Assembly (NCBI GenBank): GCA_016286055.1
Contig: JAEERW010000002.1
Location: 421,966-485,965 of the forward strand
Reading direction: 5' to 3'
DNA length: 64,000 bases
Source of the DNA: Bacteroidales bacterium
Lineage (GTDB): Bacteria > Bacteroidota > Bacteroidia > Bacteroidales > UBA3824
The position numbers and the translations under genes are program-made. This document shows, in pieces, positions 54,218 to 63,453 of the stretch (positions within the stretch are counted from its first letter, which is position 1; every line of letters starts with the position of its first letter). The notes under the pieces were generated by a model. That model was not told the DNA's origin. It worked only from the letters and a program-made list of their open reading frames with translations, and ran no database searches.

Positions 54218-57200
54218 TTATCGGCTAACAATGTATTTTATTTGTTTGGTTTCGTTGCCGGTTTGCAATATTACTACATACGCACCGGAAGATAGTATGT
54301 CGTTGATGTCGAGTTTGTAATTGTCAGAATTGCGGAGCGTAACCTGTTTGCGTATTTTGCCAAAATTGAGGTCGTAAATAGTAAGCCGCACATCGGAAAT
54401 TTGCGAAAGGTTTACCTCTACCGTGATAGGTCCTTTGGTGGGATTGGGCGAAATGGCAAAGTCCTTTACAATAGAGCGTTCTACATATAGCGGCGAGAGT
54501 TCGTCGTCGGGACGTACCGTGGCAAATATCTCCACAGGCTTGGAAATGTCAGAAACGCAGTCTTGGTTTTCGGCAGAAAGTGTAACACTGTATATGCCCG
54601 AAAGTTTGGGAATAAGTCGCAGTTCACGTTCTGAGCCTTTGGAATTGTCGCAGTCGAAAGCGAGAGTATCGTATTTCCAAGAATATTTGTCGGGATTGGT
54701 TTGCGACATCTCCATTACCACGAGGGTGTCGTTGATGTATGATGCCGACGACATACGGAAATATGGCGAGAACGATGTTGGCGACATCGTAACCGAAATT
54801 GTATCCACAGCATAGCAGTCGTCGTAGCCGTTGGCTTTGATGATATACGTGCCGGGCGATTTTACTGTATAAAATCGGTTGTTGTCTACCACCCAGCCGT
54901 TGCATATCCACTCATAACCGTCAAACTCGTTGGCGTCAACAGTGATTTCGCCGTTGTAGCAAAGGTTGATGCTGCTTGGAACATCGTTTTGCAAATATCC
55001 CTTATGGGGAATAGCCACATTGGCATGCACCTCGCAACCATTAGCATCGGTTATCAGCACATCGTAGTTGCCCTTGTCGAGACCGCTGCGTTTGCTATCT
55101 GAAGTGATTTTTCCGTCGGGCCAAGTGAATGTGAATGGCGACGTTGCCGAAAACAACCTTATGTCGGCTGCTCCGTCGGGGTCAAGACCGCAGGTGGCGC
55201 TGTCGATAGCGGTGGAGGTGCTGAGTTTCTTGCTGTAAATTTTTATGTCTACAGGCATGATGCAGTTGTTTTGGTCTACCACTGTTACCACGTAGTTGCC
55301 ATTGGCAAGGTTGTTACGAACAGGGTCGGGGGTTTCCACATTGTCGCTCCATTTGTAGGTTACGGGCAATTTTGCACCCGACACTGCAATTTCGGCTCTT
55401 GCATTGCCTATCGACGAGCAACTTGCCTCTGTTTCTTTGTGCGAAACCTTGAGGTTGCCGCTGGCGATAGTTACCTTATGCGTTGATACACAGTTGGTTT
55501 CGTCTTTAATATTGATGGTATACACACCCACGGGAACATTATCTTGAGTAAAGGAGTTTGTGGTGATATTGCTCTGCGAGAGGGCGTTGTTGCCTTGCCA
55601 GTCGATAGCATACTTGCCTCTGCCGCCTTTGATATCAAAAATCACCTTTCCTGTGGCATCCTGACGGCAAAGGGCGTTCTCGGATTTTACATTTACCGAA
55701 AAATCGCTGTTGAGTATGTCAAACGATTCTTGTATGGAACAATTATGTTGGTCGACGATTCTTACAGTGTGAGAGCCTGCTGCTAAGTTTTCGGCGATAT
55801 TAGATTCTGTGCCTTCAGTGTCATCGTCCCAAATGTATTTGTAGGTGCGCTCAGGCGACATATTAATTTCTACCTTGCCGCCAATTGACTGCTTGTCGGC
55901 GCACTCGGCGTGGGTGGTTAAAAACGAGGGACGGAGAGTGTCGTGTTTGATTTCGAAATTGATTTCGGTGTTGCATCCGCCTTCCCACTCTAACCGCACA
56001 TTGTAATCGCCAGAATAACGTTCTGTGATGAAATTGTTAGACCCGGTGGATATTGGTTCGCCGTTTTTAACCGTCCAAAAGTAGTGAGGATTAAAGGATA
56101 CTGGTGTACCTGACAAAATTTTTGATACAGCAATGGCACTTCCGCTATTAATCTCAACACATGGAGCGTTAGTAGTGTTTACAAAATGCGAGTATTTGTT
56201 TACGTCGATATTTACAGTGGTGCTCTCTGTGCATTTATCATCGTGGGTTAATGAAAGTTGGTACAACCCAGAACCAAGGTCAGAAAGTGTAAATGGCGGG
56301 TAAGTGTCGTTTATATTCTTGGTTGGATTTTCTCCATTTTTAAACTCTTTGCCATTCAATGTCCATGTAAAATTATTGATATTGAATGTTCCGGTGTAAT
56401 TATCTGCTCGCTGTATACTGGCTGAAATATAGCCGTTGGATGCCTCGGGACATGAAAGATAGCGGTATTCGGTTGCCCAATTATATTCGTTAATATCTAT
56501 ATTGATTGTGGTGTCGTTTTCACACACTTCATCGTGAAATACTTTCAAAGTATACTCATTTTTGCTTAGCCCTTGAAGCGAAAATCTGTAACAATCATCG
56601 CTTATTTTCTGACAGTTAGATTCATCATCAAAATCGACATGTGGTTTAACGTGCCAAGTGTAAGAGTTTATATTAAAGTCGCCATTACCAGATTTGTTGA
56701 TTTGTGCAGTTATATCGCCGTTTGATGCATCTACGCACGAAAGGTCGTGGTATTGAGTGCCGAGAAAGTTGTATGTGTTTGTGCCGATTACCACTTCGGT
56801 GGATGAAGTGCAATTTACATCATGATTAATCTTTACGTTATATTTGCCAGGCAACAAACCGCTTATGGTATCGGTTGTGGTGGTGTGTTTGGTAATATGA
56901 TTGTTTTGTAATGTCCAAGAGTAACATGTTGGATTAAACGATCCTTGTTTGTTACCTTTAGTAGTTGAAATAGTTGCAGAAATCTCTGCGCTTCCGTTTG
57001 GGGCAGCGGCACATGAGGCGTTTTCGGTGGAGGATGAAAATGTGTATGTGTTTGATACAATAGTGAATGAGGAGTCGAATCTACATCCTTTACCATCAAT
57101 CAAACCTATATTATATGTCCCAACTCCAAACTGATAGTTGATTAACTTCAACTCATCATTTATTGTCGGTGAAGTTTCTAATGTTGATATATAATCTACC

Positions 57201-59545
57201 TTGGTCGGTTTAAATCTTCCTATTGTATCATAATTTAACGTGCCGTTTTTTGCCGCTTCGCACGATGCAGCTGTAGGAAGCAATATTAAAGTTTTTTGTG
57301 GGTTTTCAGAATCAATTTTAACTATTTTTTCCGAAGATGAACACTCGTTGGTTTCGTTTGCTTTTACTGTAGTGTACACGTAGTATGATTTATTCTCAAA
57401 AGGCGTGGGTTCATCATTATCATTAAATTGGTGTGACTCTGATTGTTGGTTTTCTTTATAAAATAAATTATATTGTAATGTATTTAGGTTTTTGGATTGT
57501 TCTTCTGTAGCATAATATATTAGAGTAGTGAACTTATCTTTTTCTTCTTCTTCGTTTTTTTGAATACTTATACTTGATACTGTGATTAATCCATCGCCGC
57601 TGCCTTCGCATGTTGTGGGTGTGGATTTTAATTTAAATTCTATAGGAATGTCTGGTTGCGCGATTGTAACTGTGGTATCGACGATGTAGCAGTTATTTTG
57701 AATAGTACAAGATACGGTATATTCGCCTGCTGATAAGTCTGGAAAAAATATTTTTTTGTCCTCAGTTATTTGTGGATTTATATCTTTCACTGGATCAATT
57801 CCCCACTGGCCTGCATAAATATTGTCGATATCAATAGAGACAGTTACACTTCCAGTACTTTCATCGTGGCAAGTTACCGGAGTGGGTTCCAGATTTATCT
57901 TTGGAATGTTACTTGTTTGCTTTAATACCAATGGGTTAGATTGACGGTCTATCCAACCATCATCCTCAACATTGTCTCGAATCCTAACATTTCCTATTCC
58001 TGTAATTCGTATAGGTTCATTAGCTTTTATGTCAGTTTTTGTTTCATTATTTTCAGCATCAGTCTCTACTAAGATATAACCTCCACCTTTGCCTCCATCT
58101 ATTTTATTAATCTCTTTAATCGTCAACAAGCCACCTCCGCCATTGTCATCCTGATTACATGCAAAATAACTATAATCATTTTCTTCTATTGAAATATTGT
58201 GATAATAACCTTTCAGGGTATATGTAATTTTTTGAGGGATACAATTTGAAAGGTCGGGTTTGATGATGATAGTATGGTCACCTTTTTTGCATAGGTCGGC
58301 AGGTAAACTATGGGTTAGATATTTTACTCTGTGTTCTCCTTCTGTTACTATTGAATATGATGTAACTTTAGATTCGTCAGGATCGTCAGGATTATTAGGG
58401 TATACAGGAATCCCATCATTATCGTAACCTTTAATTTCGATGCTGTCAATTTGTATTTCTTCTGCATTACAAATTGATATATTTGGCATTTTCTTCGTGT
58501 CCATAGTCCCTTTATCTGTGTAAGGGAATGGATCTGTTTTTAAAACAATCGCTCCTTGACGACCTGTTACAGCCTGTTCCTCGCTCCAAAAGTCTATTTT
58601 GCCATCGTTTTCATTTTCACCGACATAATCATGTTCTGATGAAAATACAACTGCGTAAGAGGTAGTAGGGCAAGAATAAACTTCCCCTTGTGGGAGTTTT
58701 TCTTTATCATAATTTAAAATTATACATTTTATTCCTGGCGATAAATATAAGTGAGAATAATCGTTTCTGGAACAATCTTTGGCCTTGCCGTTAACTTTAA
58801 GAAATAGACAATTCCCCAACGGAGGCACACTTAATGTGTCATTTTTAATTGACATTTCACCTGATTCGAATTTAGCCTGTCGGTAAAAAGGTGGAATCTG
58901 ACCGAGATCGATATAATATCCTGCATAAAGGATTCTAATATAGCATGTCCAAAGAAAAATAGATTCTGCGTTACAATAGGGAGAAGCACGGAATGATTCA
59001 AGGTCGTAATATGATATTGAATGATCGTGTGAGCCTATATTGCGCCATTCACCGTTCTCCTCGCGTATTTGAATGGAATAAGGTGCTATACGATAAGTAA
59101 TGTCTGGTCCCTCAAATGATAACTCATCTCCTTCACAAAAGTAATCTTTACCAAATTTTAATGTTTTTTGTCTATAATTAAAATTCACTCCAAAATATTT
59201 ATAAAAGTCTCCATCAACAAGAGGAGGCTGTGTATACAAGACCTTTGACTTGGAAGAATTCAATGATTCTTTAATATCTTGTGATGACAAACTGCTACTA
59301 TAATCCACGCCATCCGGAGCGGTGAATTTAATGATTATTGGATTATTGGCATCTTCGTCAAAAGGAACTTCAAGAGAATGGCCTTTATGATTAAACTTTG
59401 CCTTAAAACCATTCTGAAGTGTTATTTCGGTGTCGGCAACTTCCAACGAACCGAAAAAACTCAATGTGACATAGTAATAACTACCTGCACCAAACACACC
59501 AACATGACAAAATAACAATGCCAATAATCCAATAATATATTTCAT
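54218..59545 (-). CDS. Giant SprB-repeat surface protein with T9SS sorting domain
   Basis: The 1775-residue protein has a signal peptide (ending GVFGAG) and an N-terminal region of about 550 residues that I do not recognise. At about 555-1530 come eleven SprB-type repeats, each starting with a T/A-x-C motif followed by NG or DG (TPVTCHDESTG, TPTTCEGSGDG, TAASCEAAKNG and so on to DSATCGLDPDG). An Ig/PKD-like segment follows and then a canonical T9SS type A sorting domain (SPNPTKGPITVEV, GAYVVILQTGNETKQ). SprB repeats occur in gliding and surface adhesins of Flavobacteriia. It follows the surface lipoprotein by 36 bp and precedes the BspA-like gene by 15 bp. Confidence 0.88.
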   Translation of the reverse strand: MKYIIGLLALLFCHVGVFGAGSYYYVTLSFFGSLEVADTEITLQNGFKAKFNHKGHSLEVPFDEDANNPIIIKFTAPDGVDYSSSLSSQDIKESLNSSKSKVLYTQPPLVDGDFYKYFGVNFNYRQKTLKFGKDYFCEGDELSFEGPDITYRIAPYSIQIREENGEWRNIGSHDHSISYYDLESFRASPYCNAESIFLWTCYIRILYAGYYIDLGQIPPFYRQAKFESGEMSIKNDTLSVPPLGNCLFLKVNGKAKDCSRNDYSHLYLSPGIKCIILNYDKEKLPQGEVYSCPTTSYAVVFSSEHDYVGENENDGKIDFWSEEQAVTGRQGAIVLKTDPFPYTDKGTMDTKKMPNISICNAEEIQIDSIEIKGYDNDGIPVYPNNPDDPDESKVTSYSIVTEGEHRVKYLTHSLPADLCKKGDHTIIIKPDLSNCIPQKITYTLKGYYHNISIEENDYSYFACNQDDNGGGGLLTIKEINKIDGGKGGGYILVETDAENNETKTDIKANEPIRITGIGNVRIRDNVEDDGWIDRQSNPLVLKQTSNIPKINLEPTPVTCHDESTGSVTVSIDIDNIYAGQWGIDPVKDINPQITEDKKIFFPDLSAGEYTVSCTIQNNCYIVDTTVTIAQPDIPIEFKLKSTPTTCEGSGDGLITVSSISIQKNEEEEKDKFTTLIYYATEEQSKNLNTLQYNLFYKENQQSESHQFNDNDEPTPFENKSYYVYTTVKANETNECSSSEKIVKIDSENPQKTLILLPTAASCEAAKNGTLNYDTIGRFKPTKVDYISTLETSPTINDELKLINYQFGVGTYNIGLIDGKGCRFDSSFTIVSNTYTFSSSTENASCAAAPNGSAEISATISTTKGNKQGSFNPTCYSWTLQNNHITKHTTTTDTISGLLPGKYNVKINHDVNCTSSTEVVIGTNTYNFLGTQYHDLSCVDASNGDITAQINKSGNGDFNINSYTWHVKPHVDFDDESNCQKISDDCYRFSLQGLSKNEYTLKVFHDEVCENDTTINIDINEYNWATEYRYLSCPEASNGYISASIQRADNYTGTFNINNFTWTLNGKEFKNGENPTKNINDTYPPFTLSDLGSGLYQLSLTHDDKCTESTTVNIDVNKYSHFVNTTNAPCVEINSGSAIAVSKILSGTPVSFNPHYFWTVKNGEPISTGSNNFITERYSGDYNVRLEWEGGCNTEINFEIKHDTLRPSFLTTHAECADKQSIGGKVEINMSPERTYKYIWDDDTEGTESNIAENLAAGSHTVRIVDQHNCSIQESFDILNSDFSVNVKSENALCRQDATGKVIFDIKGGRGKYAIDWQGNNALSQSNITTNSFTQDNVPVGVYTINIKDETNCVSTHKVTIASGNLKVSHKETEASCSSIGNARAEIAVSGAKLPVTYKWSDNVETPDPVRNNLANGNYVVTVVDQNNCIMPVDIKIYSKKLSTSTAIDSATCGLDPDGAADIRLFSATSPFTFTWPDGKITSDSKRSGLDKGNYDVLITDANGCEVHANVAIPHKGYLQNDVPSSINLCYNGEITVDANEFDGYEWICNGWVVDNNRFYTVKSPGTYIIKANGYDDCYAVDTISVTMSPTSFSPYFRMSSASYINDTLVVMEMSQTNPDKYSWKYDTLAFDCDNSKGSERELRLIPKLSGIYSVTLSAENQDCVSDISKPVEIFATVRPDDELSPLYVERSIVKDFAISPNPTKGPITVEVNLSQISDVRLTIYDLNFGKIRKQVTLRNSDNYKLDINDILSSGAYVVILQTGNETKQIKYIVSR

Positions 59546-59581
59546 GACAACTATTTTCCTACGTTAATTTCAAAATATTCT

Positions 59582-61159
59582 TTATCTCAATGAGCTCCAT
59601 GAGTCTAAGTCAAAATATTCTTTATAAAGAATAGTGCCCTTTCCTGGCAACAGGTAATAGAACCAACATTTGTAAGTACCAAAAGGTAAATAAGGCCAGG
59701 GTGGTAACTTATTTTTTATATGTTGTTCTATTTCATTGGCAGGTTCAGAAATATATTTGTTGATTATGGAGTAGTCGTCCATCATGATATTTGAAAAATT
59801 ACAAGTTATCTGTGATGTATATTCCGTAAAAGAGGCGATTTTTTTATGGTTAATTTGAAAGTCATTTAGAAAAACTTTAATGTTATAAGTCTTAACGTAA
59901 TAAAATTCCGAAGATGGAGGATAGCCTTCGATGCGGTTCTGAGTAACATTCTTAAGTACATCTGTGTAATTATCGTAAATATATTCATATTCACTATTGT
60001 GAAAGGCGTCAGATTTTTTGAAATCCATTTCAAACCTTACTAGACCACTTAATGTAATATTGCCGTTTGTCCTTTGCTCATTTTTTAGTTCGAAATCATC
60101 GAAAAATTCGTCGTATTGTAATTCATATGCCTCACCCATAACAAGATATTCTGCAGTATAAGAGGTTTTAAGGCCAGTTGATAGAATCGAGGCAAATTTT
60201 GATTTCATATCAGGGAACTTGCTTGTGGCGAAATGCATATAATATATTGTGTCTTCTCCACACAAGAAATCAAATCGGTAGATAGTCTGCGGGTTGAATG
60301 TGATATTCTCTAACGAATAGTTGATTTCGGCGGCTTCATTTGGCACATCGTTAAATTCCTTATATGTGAAACTTGTGGTTTGCTTCGGCTGGTTTTCGTC
60401 GCTTATCGATGTGATTACGAGTTTCATATCTTGCTCCGACACTCCGCTGAATATGTTGTTGTAACTATATCCGAGCATGATGTATCCTTGTTTGTATTCT
60501 TCAGGTAGGTAGTACAACTGACGGTCGATTGGATACTGGTACGATATGAATTTGCTGTCAATTTTGTTTCCTTCTGGCAGTTCTCCTGTGGTGAATTTCA
60601 CAGAGCAGGAGTAGTCGTAGGTGTTGCCCAAATGTGTCACTTGCTTCCACTCGCCGTTAACAAGTTGCGCGAGGGTGATGGTTACAGAGGCAGTGTATTC
60701 TGTGTTGGGCTTCAGTTCTTTGTGTGTTAAATACGCCATAACGTCGGGAGACTCAGGCACAGAGCATCCGGTGGACAAATTCTCGCCCGAAGCGTCGGTG
60801 ACTGAAAAACTTGCGACCTGATATCTGTAAGTGTACGACAGAGTGTCGAGCACTTTGATTTCGAAAGGGTCGTATAGTTTGTAGCTGGCGGCTATATTTA
60901 TCGGGATGCTGAAACAGCTGCAGTCTGTTGCGCCTGATTGTGGATTGTGGTTGTCTTTGTTGAAAAAAGTGAAAGTGCTTCTTGCGAGCAGCATGTCCAC
61001 TCCCGACGAATCGTACTGAATCTTCGGCTCGTTTTTTTGCTCTTCCTTATTTGGTTCGGGATTGGGTGTGGGTTCGGTTTCGTCCTCTTTATGGCACGAT
61101 ACCAACATCACTGCAACCGATAAGATGGCGGCAATGGATAGTAGATAAATCTTTTTCAT
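59582..61159 (-). CDS. Lipoprotein of unknown function with surface-export-like N-terminus
   Basis: The 525-residue product has a lipoprotein signal (VAVMLVSC) whose mature start CHKEDETE resembles the Bacteroidota lipoprotein export signal (Lys followed by acidic residues), so surface exposure is likely. The body has two or more beta-rich domains, resembling fibronectin- or fimbrillin-like sandwiches (YRYQVASFSVTDASGENL, EYTASVTITLAQL), and no recognised enzyme motif. It is the first gene of the operon with the SprB-repeat and BspA-like cargo genes, and may help anchor or present them. Confidence 0.8.
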   Translation of the reverse strand: MKKIYLLSIAAILSVAVMLVSCHKEDETEPTPNPEPNKEEQKNEPKIQYDSSGVDMLLARSTFTFFNKDNHNPQSGATDCSCFSIPINIAASYKLYDPFEIKVLDTLSYTYRYQVASFSVTDASGENLSTGCSVPESPDVMAYLTHKELKPNTEYTASVTITLAQLVNGEWKQVTHLGNTYDYSCSVKFTTGELPEGNKIDSKFISYQYPIDRQLYYLPEEYKQGYIMLGYSYNNIFSGVSEQDMKLVITSISDENQPKQTTSFTYKEFNDVPNEAAEINYSLENITFNPQTIYRFDFLCGEDTIYYMHFATSKFPDMKSKFASILSTGLKTSYTAEYLVMGEAYELQYDEFFDDFELKNEQRTNGNITLSGLVRFEMDFKKSDAFHNSEYEYIYDNYTDVLKNVTQNRIEGYPPSSEFYYVKTYNIKVFLNDFQINHKKIASFTEYTSQITCNFSNIMMDDYSIINKYISEPANEIEQHIKNKLPPWPYLPFGTYKCWFYYLLPGKGTILYKEYFDLDSWSSLR

Positions 61160-61443
61160 TATAGTTAAATTTTAATTAGTTACTGATTATTTTTTCGCCC
61201 CAAATGTAACCATTTCTCCCGACAATCCAAATATTTTCTTATCTATTTTTTACTAATTTTATTTAATTATATATTTTTATAATGTGCTATATATATTTCA
61301 GTTAGTTAAGCAGTTTTTGAAAATTATTGCCGTTATAAAATATTATCAATATATAATATATTTAAAAAAAAGTGTTAAAAATATTTTGCAGAGTGATTTT
61401 ATATTTGTTATTTAGCCGACGAAAAAACACAAACTACCTCTGC
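61160..61443. other. AT-rich divergent intergenic region
   Basis: This region of about 284 bp separates divergent genes. It holds the candidate box below on the minus strand and AT-rich tracts with no perfect TAnnTTTG box on the plus strand. No RNA gene or repeat was seen. Confidence 0.6.
61201..61208 (-). promoter_or_regulatory. Candidate -7 box for the adhesin operon
   Basis: The minus strand reads TACATTTG, a TAnnTTTG match 41 bp before the lipoprotein start. Confidence 0.5.
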
Positions 61444-63447
61444 ATGAAACTACCATCTCTTATACTTCTGATAATGATATGTATGCCCGCTATGGCGCAG
61501 CGGCAGCAGAATATCATGCTGATAGCTAAGCCCGGGCGCGACCGCATTGAACTCCGTTGGGCTCCAGTTGCGTATCCAGTGTGGGACGAGGCTAAGCAAT
61601 GCGGATATACGTTTGAAAAATATTTGGTAAAAGAGCAGGGCGATTCGGTATGGGCAGAAAAACAATTTTCTAAAAATATCAAAATGGCGGAAATGGGCGA
61701 ATGGGAGCCATACGCCGACAACCAGTATACCGCAGTGGCGGCAGAGTGCATATTTGGAGAGCGCGAGACTTACACCGATTTTAATCCTATTACAGCATAT
61801 AAAAAACACAACGACAACGAACAGCGGTTTGGCTTTGCCCTCTACTGCGCTGATATGGACACCACCACCGCCCGCCTTGCCGGACTATATTACAACGACT
61901 CCGATGTGGACAAGAGCAGCACCTATATCTACTCTGTAAGGTTGGCAACCGCCGACACCCTCTACACCGACACAGCAGTGGTAATGTCGTCGATACGAGC
62001 CTACCGCCCGCTATACCCTCCGCCAGCCCCCACAATAGTGGTACGCAACCGCGCGGCACATATTTCGTGGGATACGCAAGCCACACCTTATTATATAGCA
62101 TACTATATCGAAAAGAGCGAAGATGGCAAGCATTTTGAAAAAATATCCGAACAACCCATCTCAGCCACTTACGGTTCGTTTGAAATGCGTATCATCGACA
62201 CGCTTGAAACCAACGGCAAGGCATATTACTACCGTGCCTACGGCTTTGATAGTTTTGGCGAAAGTGGTCCTATGTCGGATGTGTCGAAATGCATAGGCAA
62301 GCCTGAAATCACCTCGGTGCCCGAACTCACCTACGCCGAAACTGTTAACAACAATTCTGTGGTGGTAAACTGGACTTACGATGCCAACCTAGAATCCGCA
62401 ATTGAGGGATATAAGATATACCGCTCCGAATCATCAGGCGGCACCAAACAACTGCTGTCGGACAATATCAGTCCGCAATCGCGCAGTTTTACCGACACCA
62501 AACCTCTCTACGACAACTACTATTTTATTTCGGCATACAATTCTGTAAGCGAAGTAATCAACCCCTTTCCATCGTATGCGATGCTTGTTGATAGCGTACC
62601 ACCTGCAGCACCCGCTCCGCCCGAGGGCTTTTGCGATAGTCTGGGACGCGTTACGGTGTATTGGCAGCGCAGCACCGACCCCGATGTGATAGGTTACCGC
62701 CTTTTTCGCGCCAATCTGCCCGATGTGGAGTTTGTGATGGCGTGCCCTTATATGATTAAAGATACCACCTACACCGACACCATTACACTAAACACCAGCA
62801 CCGAATATATCTATTACCGGCTCAAGGCAGTGGACGGTCGCGACAATCAAAGCCAGATGTCGCCACCAGCAGCAGTGGCAAGGTACGACACCATTCCCCC
62901 GTCGCCGCCACGAATCAGCAATGTGGAGATAGCCCGCAAAAAAAACATAGTTTCGTGGCACAAATCGGTATCGGGCGATGTAAAAAACATTGTTTTATTT
63001 CGTACAACTAATCTCAATAGCAAGTTCGACACCTTGGCTATATTGCAACCACGCGACACCGAATACAGCGACAACAATATAGAGGAGGGCGAAACCTACT
63101 ATTACGCACTCAAGGCTATGGATAATGGCGGACTGTGGTCAGACATCTCGAATATCGTGGCAGCAGATATTCCGGCAAAACCCGAAAAAATTGTATTAAC
63201 CACCACCGTAACCACCAATGGGGTAAAACTCAAATGGAACACCGAGCAATTGCGCAAGAAGGTGGTGTCAACCGTTGTTTTCCGAGCGGTAGACACTAAT
63301 GATATAAGCACCTACGCCATAGTGCACGGCAACGAATACACCGACACCAACGTGTCGGCGGGCAAAACATACAAATATTGCATCAGGCATCAATTTGATG
63401 ATGGCACAGAGTCATCATTAAGCGATGAAGGTAAAATTTCTTTTTAA
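61444..63447 (+). CDS. Exported protein with about six fibronectin type III domains
   Basis: ATG 61444 begins a signal peptide (LILLIMICMPAMAQ); an upstream ATG at 61372 would put 24 extra residues before it. The 667-residue product has an N-terminal FN3-like unit (AKPGRDRIELRWAP) and then repeated FN3 units with the usual W and Y-x-I/L-x-R/K landmarks: AHISWDTQATP, VVVNWTYDANLESAIEGYKIYRS, TVYWQRSTDPDVIGYRLFRA, IVSWHKS, LKWNTEQL. The pattern agrees with a recurrent Bacteroidota pair I recall from other genomes, in which a large exported protein follows. It lacks a visible sorting domain. Confidence 0.82.
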   Translation: MKLPSLILLIMICMPAMAQRQQNIMLIAKPGRDRIELRWAPVAYPVWDEAKQCGYTFEKYLVKEQGDSVWAEKQFSKNIKMAEMGEWEPYADNQYTAVAAECIFGERETYTDFNPITAYKKHNDNEQRFGFALYCADMDTTTARLAGLYYNDSDVDKSSTYIYSVRLATADTLYTDTAVVMSSIRAYRPLYPPPAPTIVVRNRAAHISWDTQATPYYIAYYIEKSEDGKHFEKISEQPISATYGSFEMRIIDTLETNGKAYYYRAYGFDSFGESGPMSDVSKCIGKPEITSVPELTYAETVNNNSVVVNWTYDANLESAIEGYKIYRSESSGGTKQLLSDNISPQSRSFTDTKPLYDNYYFISAYNSVSEVINPFPSYAMLVDSVPPAAPAPPEGFCDSLGRVTVYWQRSTDPDVIGYRLFRANLPDVEFVMACPYMIKDTTYTDTITLNTSTEYIYYRLKAVDGRDNQSQMSPPAAVARYDTIPPSPPRISNVEIARKKNIVSWHKSVSGDVKNIVLFRTTNLNSKFDTLAILQPRDTEYSDNNIEEGETYYYALKAMDNGGLWSDISNIVAADIPAKPEKIVLTTTVTTNGVKLKWNTEQLRKKVVSTVVFRAVDTNDISTYAIVHGNEYTDTNVSAGKTYKYCIRHQFDDGTESSLSDEGKISF

Positions 63448-63453
63448 CAAGGT

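Noticed and set aside
61372..61443. Upstream extension of the FN3 gene
   Set aside because: The signal peptide starts cleanly at 61444; the extension is AT-rich intergenic DNA read in frame.
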